NCBI RefSeq assembly: GCF_030816615.1
Contig: NZ_JAUSYD010000001.1
Location: forward strand, 5,540,501 to 5,604,500
Origin: Streptomyces sp. B1I3
GTDB taxonomy: Bacteria > Actinomycetota > Actinomycetes > Streptomycetales > Streptomycetaceae
Reading direction: 5' to 3'
Length of the DNA stretch: 64,000 nt
The translations under genes were made by a program, and so were the position numbers. This document shows, piece by piece, positions 55,647 through 64,000 of the stretch; position 1 is the stretch's first letter; each line of letters starts with the position of its first letter. Under the pieces are notes generated by a model. It was not told where the DNA came from. It worked only from the letters and a program-made list of their open reading frames with translations, and searched no databases.

Positions 55647-56639
55647 TCAGCGCACCGAGAAGCCGTACACCGTCGTGGACGCGAACTCCTCACCCGGCCG
55701 CAGCACCGTGCTCGGGAACTCCGGCCGGTTCGGCGAGTCGGGGAAGTGCTGGGTCTCCAGCGCGATCCCGGAACAGGGCGCGAACGGCTGCCCGTCCAGG
55801 TGGTCGGCCGTGTACAGCTGCATCCCCGGCTCCGTCGTACGGACGGTCAGCAGCCGCCCCGACGCGGGGTCGTACAGCTCGGCGACCGGCTCCCCACCGG
55901 TCTCGTCGAGCACGTAGTTGGTGTCGTACCCGGCGCCCACCGGCCGCGGCACACGGAAGTCGAACCGGGTGCCGTCCACCGGCGCGAACGCGCCCGTCGG
56001 AACGGCCTCCGCGTCCGCCGGTGTGATCTGCGCGGCGGCGAGCCGCAGTTCGTGGCCGAGCGCGCTCCCGCTGTCCGCGCCGGCCAGGTTCCAGTAGGTG
56101 TGGTTCGTCAGGTTCACCACCGTCGGCGCGTCCGTCGTCGCCCGGTAGGCGATGCGCAGCGCCCCGCCCTCGTCCAGCGTGTACGCCACGGAGACCTCCA
56201 GCCGCCCCGGAAAGCCCTCCTCGCCGTCCTCGGCGACCAGGGAGAGCCGCACGCCGTCCGGCACCTCCTCGGCGTCCCACAGCCGCCTGTCGAAGCCGGC
56301 CGTCCCACCGTGGAGGTGGTTGCGTCCCTCGTTCGCCGTCACCCGGTGCGTCTGCCCGTCGAGTGCGAAGGCGGCGCCCCCGATCCGGTTCGCGTACCGC
56401 CCCACCACGGCGCCGAGGTACGGACCCACGCACTTCTCGTAGGCCACGGCGTCCGGCAGCCCCAGAGCCACCCCGGCGCGTGTGCCGTCCCGGCCGGGAA
56501 CCTCGACCGACTGCACCACGGCGCCGTACGTCAGCACGCGCACCCGCGTACCGTCCCGCTCCAGGGTCCAGCGCCGGACGGGGGTGCCGTCCGTGAGCGT
56601 GGAGAAGTCTTCGCCGTGTACCGCCGCACCCGTCTTCAT
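55647..56639 (-). CDS. galM: Cytoplasmic aldose 1-epimerase (galactose mutarotase)
   Basis: This 330-residue mutarotase has GAVVGRYANRIGGAAF, the catalytic His in VNLTNHTYWNLAG, DTNYVLDETGG and the catalytic Glu in ALETQHFPDSPN. Unlike the paralogue in the sugar-importer operon it has no signal peptide, so it acts inside. It stands with no sugar genes next to it. ATG 56639. Confidence 0.93.
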   Translation of the reverse strand: MKTGAAVHGEDFSTLTDGTPVRRWTLERDGTRVRVLTYGAVVQSVEVPGRDGTRAGVALGLPDAVAYEKCVGPYLGAVVGRYANRIGGAAFALDGQTHRVTANEGRNHLHGGTAGFDRRLWDAEEVPDGVRLSLVAEDGEEGFPGRLEVSVAYTLDEGGALRIAYRATTDAPTVVNLTNHTYWNLAGADSGSALGHELRLAAAQITPADAEAVPTGAFAPVDGTRFDFRVPRPVGAGYDTNYVLDETGGEPVAELYDPASGRLLTVRTTEPGMQLYTADHLDGQPFAPCSGIALETQHFPDSPNRPEFPSTVLRPGEEFASTTVYGFSVR

Positions 56640-56650
56640 GATCAGCGACT

Positions 56651-57565
56651 TTACGCCGGGGGGCCGGCCGCCGTGACGTTGCGGTAAGCGATCTCTGCCA
56701 GCCGGGCCTGGCCGTCACGGCCGGGATGGAACCAGTCCCAGGGGCTTAGCTGCTCGCCCGTGAACCGGTAGGCGAACACCGCCCCTCCGTCGTACCTGCA
56801 CCGCGCGTCCTTCGCGCAGACGTCCCTGAGGACGTCGTTGTACGCGACGACCCGTTTCAGCACCGCCTCGCGCCGGGCCGCGGCCGCCGCGCCCATGTCG
56901 TCCGCGTCCTGGAGCATCGACCGGCAGATACCCAGCTTCCAGACCTGCTTGCCCAGCGGGTTGTCGCGCCCGGTCGACCAGAGCCGCTTCAGGTCCGGCA
57001 CGCTCGACACGTACACCTGGGCCCGGGGAGCCGTAGCGCGCAGCTGCCGCAGCGACGCCTCGAAGGAGGCCCGGAAGTCCGCGACCGGGGTCATGAGCCG
57101 CACGGAGTCCCGGCAGGCGTCGTTCGCGCCGATCATCACCGTGACGAGTTCGGGGCGCTCCTCGGCAGCCAGGGCCATCTGCTCCGGCAGCTGGGCGATC
57201 CGGGCGCCGGACACGGCGTGGTTCGAGCTGTGCGAGGCCGCCCGCGCCGCCCCGAGGAGGCGCACCGCGAGGCTCCGGACCGCGCCGTCCGTGCCCGTCG
57301 CCCACGACACCTCGGGGCAGTCGGCCAGCACCGAGCAGGCATCGAAACCCGTGGTGATGGAGTCCCCGACGGCGGCGAGGGAAGCCGGGCTCACGTCCCA
57401 CGCCGGGGTGGGGGAGGGGGTGGGACTCCGCGGTGCGGGCGCGCTCCTGGGTGCGCCCTCAGGGTCGGCGGCGCAGCCCGTCAGCGCGGCGGCGCCGACG
57501 AGCGCGGCCGCCACGGACGTCACGGCGGCCCTGCGGACGCGATGGCGTGACGAACGCTCACGCAT
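56651..57565 (-). CDS. SGNH/GDSL hydrolase lipoprotein
   Basis: This 304-residue protein has a lipobox LTGC (Cys31) and a Pro/Ser-rich linker to about residue 55. The SGNH hydrolase domain has block I AVGDSITTGFD (Ser68), block III GANDAC and the C-terminal DWFHPGRDG with the catalytic Asp-x-x-His. It is an extracellular, membrane-anchored esterase/lipase. The start is ATG 57565, which gives the charged signal N-region; the longer frame to 57670 does not. Confidence 0.9.
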   Translation of the reverse strand: MRERSSRHRVRRAAVTSVAAALVGAAALTGCAADPEGAPRSAPAPRSPTPSPTPAWDVSPASLAAVGDSITTGFDACSVLADCPEVSWATGTDGAVRSLAVRLLGAARAASHSSNHAVSGARIAQLPEQMALAAEERPELVTVMIGANDACRDSVRLMTPVADFRASFEASLRQLRATAPRAQVYVSSVPDLKRLWSTGRDNPLGKQVWKLGICRSMLQDADDMGAAAAARREAVLKRVVAYNDVLRDVCAKDARCRYDGGAVFAYRFTGEQLSPWDWFHPGRDGQARLAEIAYRNVTAAGPPA

Positions 57566-57926
57566 GCCTGTCTCTCCTCCGGTCACCCAGGTGATTGTGC
57601 CTCCGGCACACCCCGACACCCCCAGGTGGCGGGCCCGCGCTCCCTGGCGGGTGAATGCTGAGCGAATCAAGGGCCCGGGACCGACGGTACGTCACACACC
57701 CGGCCCCGGCGCACGGTAGCTTTTCCCCGTCGAACCAGTGACGCCTTGCCGACCCGCGCACCCACGAGGGTTCCGGTAAGTTACCTCTCGTCACATACTG
57801 TCCTTTTTCAGGAGATTCACTCCCGATGCTGTTTACTGATGACAACCTCGGGAGCCGGCCGGGAAGAGGCGGTACGGGCGCGAGGCCGCTGGGGAAGGCG
57901 AACCTCGACCCACACTGGAGGTCCCG

Positions 57927-58421
57927 GTGACGACACGTGGAGTCCTGTACGTTCACTCCGCACCGCGCGCGCTGTGCCCGCATGTCGAATGGGCGGTGGC
58001 GGGTGTGCTCGGTGTGCGGGTCCAGCTCGACTGGATCAGACAGCCGGCCGCGCCCGGCACCTGGCGGTCCGAGTTCTCCTGGAAGGGCCGCGCCGGTACG
58101 GCTTCCGAGCTGGCCTCGGCACTCCGGGGCTGGGACATGCTGCGCTTCGAGGTGACCGCCGAACCGTGCCCGCAGGCGGAGGGTGAGCGCTACAGCTCCA
58201 CGCCCCACCTCGGCATCTTCCACGCGGTCACGGGCATGCACGGCGACATCCTGGTCCCGGAGGACCGGCTGCGGGCCGCGCTCGCGCGCTCCGTGCGCGG
58301 GGAGACGGACCTGGAGGCGGAGATCGCCAAGCTTCTGGGCAAGCCGTGGGACGACGAGCTGGAGTCCTTCCGCCACGCCGGTGAGGGTGCGCCCGTGCGG
58401 TGGCTGCACCAGGTGGTGTGA
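57927..58421 (+). CDS. DUF3145 family protein
   Basis: This 164-residue soluble protein opens MTTRGVLYVHSAPRALCPHVEWAV and contains RYSSTPHLGIFHAVTGMHGD. This is a full-length match to the DUF3145 family known only from Actinobacteria. It is usually found near the fatty-acid synthase genes, as here (three genes away). The function is unknown. Start GTG 57927. Confidence 0.9.
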   Translation: MTTRGVLYVHSAPRALCPHVEWAVAGVLGVRVQLDWIRQPAAPGTWRSEFSWKGRAGTASELASALRGWDMLRFEVTAEPCPQAEGERYSSTPHLGIFHAVTGMHGDILVPEDRLRAALARSVRGETDLEAEIAKLLGKPWDDELESFRHAGEGAPVRWLHQVV

Positions 58422-58479
58422 CGGGACGCCGCCCCGGCGGCCTTCGTACTACTTCCCGGCAGAAACGTTCGTCCCGCGG

Positions 58480-58890
58480 TGCCGCCGTCGGCGCGCGGGC
58501 ACGGGCCGGCAGCGGGCCGTGCGCGACCGGCGCAGCGGGATGCTGGACCGGCGGCGCTCCGAGACGCTGGTGTTCACCTACCTGGCCGAGCACCTGCGGC
58601 CCGGTGACCTGGCCATCACCGGCTCGGGCACCTTCGCCGACCGGCTGGATCAGCTGCCCGAGTGGGAGGAGTGCGGGCCGAAGCCTGTGTAGGTGTGCGA
58701 GGAGGCCTGGACCTGATGAACGTCGTCCCGGGCTCCCCAGGCGGAGGGAATGGCAGATCACGGGGGAGGACCTGGCCGCGATCGGCCCGTACCTGACCGA
58801 CCACATCATGCGGCCGGCGCATACGCGACCACAGAGCTGACCGTTCGCCCGGAGGCGTTCCACCCGCACCTGATGTCGTCTTCGAGACGG
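58480..58890 (+). pseudogene. Tn3-family transposase C-terminal remnant
   Basis: Three plus-strand pieces in successive frames match the last part of a Tn3-type TnpA: LVFTYLAEHLRPGDLAITGS and DQLPEWEECGPKP (58560-58692), then WQITGEDLAAIGPYLTDHI (58752-58808), then GAYATTELTVRPEAFHPHL (to about 58875). Stop codons and two frameshifts break it. No resolvase or 38-bp inverted repeat was found. Confidence 0.72.
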
Positions 58891-58969
58891 AGGGAGAGCA
58901 GCCGGCTGCCGCGCGAGGACAACCGCTGCGGGGTGCGGCCGGGGCGGCCCTTGACTCGGCCGGTCGGGG

Positions 58970-59998
58970 CTACCGGGCTCCGTCGATCACGCGCCGGGTG
59001 GCTGGTACAGCGGCTTCGGGCTCGTTCAGTACAGGTCCGGCCGCTGCCTCGGCCTGTGCGGTCGCGGTTCCGGAAGGCTCGCCCTCGCCCGCGTCCGGCT
59101 TCGCCGTAGCTTCCTGCTCCCGCTCGATCATGCCCAGTGCCACTCCGGCCATGATGACCACGCCGCCTGCCGCCTGGGCCAGCTGGATCGACTCCCCGTT
59201 GATCACGACGGCACCGATGACGCCGAAGACCGGGACCAGGTTGAGGATGTTCACGGCGACGCTCGACGCCATCCTGCGCAGGCCGTAGTTGTAGAGCAGA
59301 AAGCCGCCGACCGAGCACGCCACGGCCAGGTAGACAATCAGCCAGGAGGCGGTCACGCCTGGCATCCGCCAGTCGCCGGCCTCCAGCAGGGAGGCGAGGA
59401 GGAAACCGGCCGCACCCGCCAGGGTCTGGAAGTACGTGACGCTCACGGCGTTCTGACCGGCACTCGCGCGCTTGCCGAGCACGTTGTACCCGGCCCAGGC
59501 CAACCCGCCGAGCAGCAGGAGGATGTCCCCTGTCCACCGTGAACTTCCGCCGGCCTCGGCTCCGTTGCGTACCACGAGGAAGGCGCCGACGGTCGCCAGC
59601 AGCACACCCGTCACACGCAGCACCGGCATCCGGGTGCGGAAGACGACCAGTTCCAGCAGCATCGTCATCAGAGGGTACGTGGCCACGATCAGGGACGCAT
59701 CGGACGCCGTGGACAGATCGACGCCGACGTTCTCCAGGACGAAGTAGACGGTGATGCCGAGGAATCCGCTCACGTAGAGCTGTCGCCGTTGCTGTGCATC
59801 TGGCCTGGCCGGGCGACGCCGGTTCAGCCCCACCATCACGCCCAGGAGTAAGGCCGCCAGGGTGAACCTGATGGCGCCGATGCTGAGCGGGCCGACGTCC
59901 TCCAGCACCTGCTTGGTCACCGCGTACGAACTGCTCCAGAACAGCGCGGCCGCCACAACCGCACACACCGCCCACACGCTTTGTCCCCGGTCACGCAT
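58970..59998 (-). CDS. EamA/DMT-family membrane exporter
   Basis: This 342-residue transporter has ten helices made of two EamA repeats (about 8-140 and 155-290). The motifs FWSSSYAVTKQVL and YNYGLRRMASSVAVNILNLV begin and end the repeats. A hydrophilic C-terminal tail of about 50 residues follows and is unusually Ala/Glu-rich. ATG 59998 follows GAGAGG. It is divergent from an Lrp regulator, a pairing typical of amino-acid exporters. Confidence 0.9.
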   Translation of the reverse strand: MRDRGQSVWAVCAVVAAALFWSSSYAVTKQVLEDVGPLSIGAIRFTLAALLLGVMVGLNRRRPARPDAQQRRQLYVSGFLGITVYFVLENVGVDLSTASDASLIVATYPLMTMLLELVVFRTRMPVLRVTGVLLATVGAFLVVRNGAEAGGSSRWTGDILLLLGGLAWAGYNVLGKRASAGQNAVSVTYFQTLAGAAGFLLASLLEAGDWRMPGVTASWLIVYLAVACSVGGFLLYNYGLRRMASSVAVNILNLVPVFGVIGAVVINGESIQLAQAAGGVVIMAGVALGMIEREQEATAKPDAGEGEPSGTATAQAEAAAGPVLNEPEAAVPATRRVIDGAR

Positions 59999-60100
59999 CT
60001 GAAGTCGCCTCTCTCCACTACCACCACGCACACCGTGACCGAACAAACATCAGCCAATCGAGGATGAGGCTAGCAAGATCATCGAAGGTGGCGCGTACAA

Positions 60101-60117
60101 TCCGAATTACCTTCGGA
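60101..60117. promoter_or_regulatory. Inverted repeat, candidate Lrp operator
   Basis: TCCGAA-N5-TTCGGA is a perfect inverted repeat in the gap between the divergent DMT and Lrp genes, 22 bp before the Lrp start. Confidence 0.6.
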
Positions 60118-60138
60118 ATCCGGCAGAGTGAGGCAAGC

Positions 60139-60591
60139 GTGGACGAACTAGATTCGGCGTTGATGCGGATGCTCCAGGAGGACGGTCGGCGTACCAACCG
60201 GGACATGGCCCAAGCGCTCGGTATCGCCCCGTCCACCTGTCTGGAGCGGGTCCGGTCGCTGCGCGAGCGTGGTGTCCTGACGGGATTTCACGCGGAGGCC
60301 GACCTCGCGTCGATCGGCCGCGGGCTGCAGGCCGTGATCGCCGTACGGGTCCGCCCGCCGACCCGTGCGGTGATCGAGGCCTTCCAGGCCTTTCTGGAGC
60401 GGATGCCCGAGGTGATCTCGCTCTTCGTCCTCACCGGGAACGACGACTTCCTGGTGCACGTCGCCGTCCGCGACACCGACCACCTGCACGCGGTGGTCCT
60501 GGACAAACTGACGAAGCGCCCGGAACTCGCCGACGTACGGACATCGGTGGTCTACGGGCACATGCGCAAGAAAGTCATCGGGCCGACGTGA
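60139..60591 (+). CDS. Lrp/AsnC-family transcriptional regulator
   Basis: This 150-residue regulator has a helix-turn-helix in RDMAQALGIAPSTCLERVRS (about residues 22-41). A RAM domain follows with VISLFVLTGNDDFLVHVAV and the closing VYGHMRKK. The GTG at 60139 gives the family's standard DELDSALMRMLQEDGR start. It is divergent from the DMT exporter, which it probably regulates in response to an amino acid. Confidence 0.92.
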   Translation: MDELDSALMRMLQEDGRRTNRDMAQALGIAPSTCLERVRSLRERGVLTGFHAEADLASIGRGLQAVIAVRVRPPTRAVIEAFQAFLERMPEVISLFVLTGNDDFLVHVAVRDTDHLHAVVLDKLTKRPELADVRTSVVYGHMRKKVIGPT

Positions 60592-60618
60592 CGCCCGTGC
60601 GGACCCCTGGCGAATGGG

Positions 60619-60960
60619 TCACCGAGCCGGTGGTGCGGTCTCCTCCGCCACCGAGGCCTCGCCCGTCGGCGGCCACAGGAAGTCGGTCTCGCTGGGCAGC
60701 ACCTCCCGGACCGAACCCGAGGAGAGCCTCGCAGGTCCGCTCCCGCTCCGGACGATCCGCTCCACCCGCTCGAAGAGTTCCGCCTCCACGCGCAGCGAGG
60801 CACACGCGGCCCCTCCTCGGCGATGCGGCCCACACCGCACGGCACGGCGCACGTGTGCAGCGCCTCGGCGATCGCGGAGGACGAAGCGCAGTCCTGAGCA
60901 GCCGTCCACGGTTCCAAGATCGCCCTGCTGTCCCTTCCGGCCGGACATCGGCTGACCCCA
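60619..60960 (-). pseudogene. Possible frameshifted hypothetical gene
   Basis: One minus-strand frame carries SSSAIAEALHTCAVPCGVGR, and after a shift near 60835 another ends LRVEAELFERVERIVRSGSG and REVLPSETDFLWPPTG. Both look like genuine coding sequence (ordered, non-repetitive) but I recognise no family. It may be a decayed gene. The rest of 60592-61015 holds nothing else I can support. Confidence 0.3.
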
Positions 60961-61015
60961 CTTCTGGCATCGGCGCGCCGCCACGGCCGGCCGGGTTCCT
61001 GTCCGGGCGACGCGG

Positions 61016-61048
61016 GAGGCCCGCCCCCCGGAGCGGGGAGCGGGCCTC
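61016..61048. terminator. Terminator of the fatty-acid synthase operon
   Basis: A 9-bp stem GAGGCCCGC/GCGGGCCTC, extended by a G-C-rich inner stem, lies 38 bp after the fabF stop. Confidence 0.75.
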
Positions 61049-61086
61049 TGACGCGTATCAGGACGCGCGGTTCAGGATTGCGCCGT

Positions 61087-62349
61087 TCAGACGGAGCGGA
61101 ACGCCAGCACCACGTTGTGGCCGCCGAAGCCGAACGAGTTGTTGATCGCCGCGATCGGGCCCTCCGGCAGGGGCCGGGGCTCACCGCGCACGACGTCCGC
61201 GTCCACGGCCTCGTCGAGGTCGTCGACATTGATGGTGGGCGGCGCCATCCGGTGGTGCAGTGCCAGCACCGTCGCCACGGTCTCGATGCCGCCCGCGCCA
61301 CCCAGCAGGTGACCGGTCATCGACTTCGTGGCGGAGATGGCGACATGGTCCAGGTCGTCACCGAGCACCGCGCGCAGTGCCTTGATCTCCGCCACGTCGC
61401 CCTGCGGCGTGGACGTGGCGTGCGCGTTCAGGTGCACGACCTCCGACGGCTTGAGGTCCGTGGAGTCCAGCAGGTTCTGCATCGCGGCGGCGATCCCGCG
61501 CCCGGTGGGCTCGGGCTGCGCGATGTGGTGGGCGTCCGCGGACAGACCCTGGCCCAGCACCTCGCAGTAGACCCTGGCGCCACGGGCGGCCGCGTGCTCC
61601 GCGGACTCCAGGATGACGACGCCGGCGCCCTCGCCGAGGACGAAGCCGTCGCGGGCCGTGTCGTAGGGACGCGAGGCCTTCTCGGGCTCGTCGTTGCTCT
61701 TGGACATCGCCATCATGTTGGCGAACGCGGCGATCGGCAGCGGGTGGATGGCCGCCTCCGTGCCACCGGCGACGACGACGTCGGCACGGCCGGTGCGGAT
61801 CATCTCGACGGCGTACCCGATGGCCTCCGCGCCCGAGGCGCAGGCCGAGACCGGGGTGTGGACACCGGCCTGGGCGTTGACCTCCAGGCCGACGTTGGCC
61901 GCCGGGCCGTTGGGCATGAGCATGGGAACGGTGTGCGGGGAGACGCGGCGTACGCCCTTCTCCTTCAGCACGTCGTACTGGTCGAGCAGGGTGATCACGC
62001 CGCCGATACCGGAGGCGATGACCGAACCCAGACGCTCGGGCTGGATCTTCTCGTCCTCACCGGCCTTGCCGGTGAAGCCGGCGTCCGCCCACGCCTCGCG
62101 GGCGGCGATCAGCGCGAACTGCGCCGAGCGGTCCAGCTTGCGGGCGAGCGGACGGGGCAGTACCTCGCCGGGGTCGACGGCCGCGAGGGCGGCGATCCGG
62201 ACGGGCAGTTCGGCGAAACGTTCGCCCTCGAGAGGCTTGACGCCGGAGCGGCCGGCCATCAGACCTTCCCAGGTCGATGCGGAGTCGCCACCCAGCGGAG
62301 TGGTTGCGCCGATACCGGTGACGACCACGGTGCGATTGGTCGGGATCAC
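61087..62349 (-). CDS. fabF: 3-oxoacyl-ACP synthase II (KAS II)
   Basis: This 420-residue condensing enzyme extends the acyl-ACP chain. The active-site Cys170 lies in VSACASGAEA, His310 in NAHATSTPQGD, and Lys342/His347 in TKSMTGHLLGG. The Rossmann-like opening VVVTGIGATTPLG is canonical. GTG 62349 is preferred because GGAGAAG lies at the right distance. It is the last gene of the operon, 79 bp after acpP. Confidence 0.97.
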   Translation of the reverse strand: MIPTNRTVVVTGIGATTPLGGDSASTWEGLMAGRSGVKPLEGERFAELPVRIAALAAVDPGEVLPRPLARKLDRSAQFALIAAREAWADAGFTGKAGEDEKIQPERLGSVIASGIGGVITLLDQYDVLKEKGVRRVSPHTVPMLMPNGPAANVGLEVNAQAGVHTPVSACASGAEAIGYAVEMIRTGRADVVVAGGTEAAIHPLPIAAFANMMAMSKSNDEPEKASRPYDTARDGFVLGEGAGVVILESAEHAAARGARVYCEVLGQGLSADAHHIAQPEPTGRGIAAAMQNLLDSTDLKPSEVVHLNAHATSTPQGDVAEIKALRAVLGDDLDHVAISATKSMTGHLLGGAGGIETVATVLALHHRMAPPTINVDDLDEAVDADVVRGEPRPLPEGPIAAINNSFGFGGHNVVLAFRSV

Positions 62350-62428
62350 TGGAAAATCTTCTCCACGTGTAGAGGGTCGTGAATCAGCGGCGCCACCGCC
62401 GGGTGGCGACACACAGGACGGGCTGGGA

Positions 62429-62677
62429 TCAGCCCTGGTTCTTCAGGATGTAGTCGGCGGCGTCGCCGACCGTCTTGAGGTTCTTGACGTCCTCGTCGGG
62501 GATCTTGACGTCGAAGCGCTCCTCGGCGGCGACGACGACCTCGACCATGGACAGCGAGTCGACGTCCAGGTCGTCGGTGAAGGACTTGTCCAGCTGGACG
62601 TCCTCGACCGGGATACCGGCGATCTCGTTGACGATCTCGGCGAGACCGGTGACGATTTCTTCCTGAGTGGCGGCCAT
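62429..62677 (-). CDS. acpP: Acyl carrier protein
   Basis: This 82-residue acidic protein has the phosphopantetheine-attachment motif DDLDVDSLSMVEV with Ser41. It carries the growing acyl chain for FabH and FabF. ATG 62677 follows AAGGAG. It is encoded between fabH and fabF, the conserved streptomycete order. Confidence 0.97.
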   Translation of the reverse strand: MAATQEEIVTGLAEIVNEIAGIPVEDVQLDKSFTDDLDVDSLSMVEVVVAAEERFDVKIPDEDVKNLKTVGDAADYILKNQG

Positions 62678-62741
62678 GTTTGGAGCTCCTTCGAAGTGTT
62701 TCTGCAGGGTTCGGGCGTACGGACCGGAAGATCCGGAGTGC

Positions 62742-63743
62742 CTAGGGGAGGGTAACGACCGTCGCGGCGTAGACGAGACCCGCCCCGAAGCCGATGATGA
62801 GCGCCGTGTCGCCGCTCTTGGCCTGACCGGTCGCCAGAAGCCGCTCCATCGCGAGCGGAATCGAGGCGGCCGACGTGTTGCCGGTGGTTTCCACGTCACG
62901 GGCGACCGTGACGTGCTCCGGCAGCTTGAGCGTCTTCACCATCGAGTCGATGATCCGCATGTTGGCCTGGTGCGGAATGAAGACATCCAAATCGTCCGGA
63001 GTGATCCCGGCCGCCTCCAGCGCCTGCTGGGCGACCTTCGCCATCTCGAAGACGGCCCAGCGGAAGACCGCCTGGCCCTCCTGCGTGATGGCCGGGAACT
63101 TCTCGGGACGGTCGGCGTGGAAGACGTCCCACGCCACGGTCTGCTTGATCGTCCCGGACTTGTCGCCCTCCGAACCCCAGACCGTGGGACCGATGGCCGG
63201 CTCCTTGGCGGGGCCCACGACGACCGCGCCCGCGCCGTCGCCGAACAGGAAGGCCGTCGCGCGGTCCTCCAGGTCGGTGAGGTCGCTGAGCCGCTCGACG
63301 CCGATGACGAGGACGTACTCCGCCGAGCCCTCGACGACCATGCCCTTGGCGAGGGTGAGGCCGTAGCCGAAGCCCGCGCAGCCGGCCGAGATGTCGAAGG
63401 CCGCGGGCTTGCCCGCGCCGACCCGGTGGGCGATCTCGGTCGCGATGGCCGGAGTCTGCTGGAAGTGCGAGACCGTGGAGACGATGACCCCGCCGATCTG
63501 CTCGGGCGCGATCCCGGCGTCGGCGATCGCCTTGCCGGCGGCCTCCACGGACATCACGGCCACGGTCTCCTCGTCGGAGGCCCAGTGGCGGGTCGCGATG
63601 CCGGAGCGGGAGCGGATCCACTCGTCGGACGAGTCGATCGTCTCGAGGATCACCTCGTTGGGCACGACACGGGTCGGCCGGTAACCGCCGACACCCATGA
63701 TCCGTGCGTACGGGGCGCCCTTGCTGGGCTTGATCTTCGACAT
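62742..63743 (-). CDS. fabH: 3-oxoacyl-ACP synthase III (KAS III)
   Basis: This 333-residue initiating enzyme condenses an acyl-CoA with malonyl-ACP. The catalytic triad is Cys122 (SAGCAGF), His258 (IPHQANMRI) and Asn289 (GNTSAAS). In Streptomyces it accepts branched starters, giving iso/anteiso fatty acids. The start ATG 63743 is 14 bases after fabD's stop and uses the AAGGAG overlapping it. Confidence 0.97.
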   Translation of the reverse strand: MSKIKPSKGAPYARIMGVGGYRPTRVVPNEVILETIDSSDEWIRSRSGIATRHWASDEETVAVMSVEAAGKAIADAGIAPEQIGGVIVSTVSHFQQTPAIATEIAHRVGAGKPAAFDISAGCAGFGYGLTLAKGMVVEGSAEYVLVIGVERLSDLTDLEDRATAFLFGDGAGAVVVGPAKEPAIGPTVWGSEGDKSGTIKQTVAWDVFHADRPEKFPAITQEGQAVFRWAVFEMAKVAQQALEAAGITPDDLDVFIPHQANMRIIDSMVKTLKLPEHVTVARDVETTGNTSAASIPLAMERLLATGQAKSGDTALIIGFGAGLVYAATVVTLP

Positions 63744-63756
63744 GCTCTCGGGCTCC

Positions 63757-64000
63757 TTAGGCGCCCGCGTGCTCGGAGATGAGCGCGCGGGCCGCGTCGA
63801 GGTCGTCGGGGGTCTTGAGCGCGAGGGTCTTCACGCCGGGCAGCGCACGCTTGGCGAGCCCGACCAGCGTGCCGCCGGGAGCCGCCTCGACGAGCGCCGT
63901 GACACCGAGCTCCTTGAAGGTCTCCATGCACAGGTCCCAGCGGACCGGGTTGGCGACCTGGCCGACGAGGCGCGTGATGACCTCGGTGCCGGTGGCGACC
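63757..64000 (-). CDS. fabD: Malonyl-CoA:ACP transacylase (C-terminal part)
   Basis: Only the last 80 or so residues are in the window, ending KTLALKTPDDLDAARALISE and AGA. NPVRWDLCMETFKELGVTAL and VEAAPGGTLVGLAKRALPGV are the conserved closing segments of FabD. The catalytic GHS motif lies beyond position 64000. It is the first visible gene of the fabD-fabH-acpP-fabF operon; this order confirms the identity. Confidence 0.9.
   Translation of the reverse strand, partial: VATGTEVITRLVGQVANPVRWDLCMETFKELGVTALVEAAPGGTLVGLAKRALPGVKTLALKTPDDLDAARALISEHAGA

Overview
The window is chromosomal DNA of a Streptomyces-type actinomycete. Evidence: GC-rich codons with G or C at nearly every third position, GTG and TTG starts, an SsgA-like developmental protein, a second MreB paralogue (Mbl), DUF3145, and a fabD-fabH-acpP-fabF operon of streptomycete type. 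No rRNA gene, intact tRNA, CRISPR array or replication origin is visible.

Left part (1-16400), accessory metabolism: a NarL-type two-component pair (response regulator cut by the window edge), an MMPL exporter and an SDR reductase divergent from a MarR regulator with a palindromic operator between them, a YcaC-like hydrolase with a DoxX protein, an esterase/amidohydrolase/GPR1-FUN34-YaaH-like transporter operon, and a hydrolase/LLM monooxygenase/FMN reductase operon. Between the last two, at 11.6-13.5 kb, lie a decayed IS5-type transposase and an acetyltransferase gene with two frameshifts.

Middle-left (16400-28900): a region of decay holding an intact SsgA-like gene and a small sigma-factor-like gene among fragments of an MMPL transporter and an NADPH-F420-reductase-like gene. 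It also has a tRNA 3' end flanked by inverted repeats, which looks like an old attachment site. It is followed by two secreted proteins (CBM6-DUF1996 and a GH16 glucanase with two discoidin domains), a LacI regulator with palindromic operators, a secreted PGRP-type amidase, an RsbW-like anti-sigma protein and two small stress/membrane proteins.

Middle-right (28900-42350), mostly core genome: MFS exporter, VOC protein, a fused biotin-independent carboxyltransferase with a MatB-type malonyl-CoA synthetase, a NarK-type transporter, an Lrp regulator, a GAF histidine-kinase-like protein with a degenerate ATPase domain next to mbl, a Zn-ribbon membrane protein, a MarR regulator divergent from an NADP oxidoreductase, and an Ohr/OsmC peroxidase.

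Right part (42400-64000): a pentose/hexose and sugar-acid catabolic block with a GH51 arabinofuranosidase, a secreted aldose epimerase, an MmsAB/ChvE-type sugar importer, a U32-like TIM-barrel protein, a Zn dehydrogenase and an enolase-superfamily dehydratase. Three promoters in this block share the same bipartite operator, so they are probably one regulon whose regulator lies outside the window. After it come an EI24 protein, an L-amino-acid-oxidase-like flavoenzyme, a second aldose epimerase, an SGNH lipoprotein, DUF3145, a decayed Tn3 transposase, a DMT exporter divergent from an Lrp regulator, and the type II fatty-acid synthase operon.
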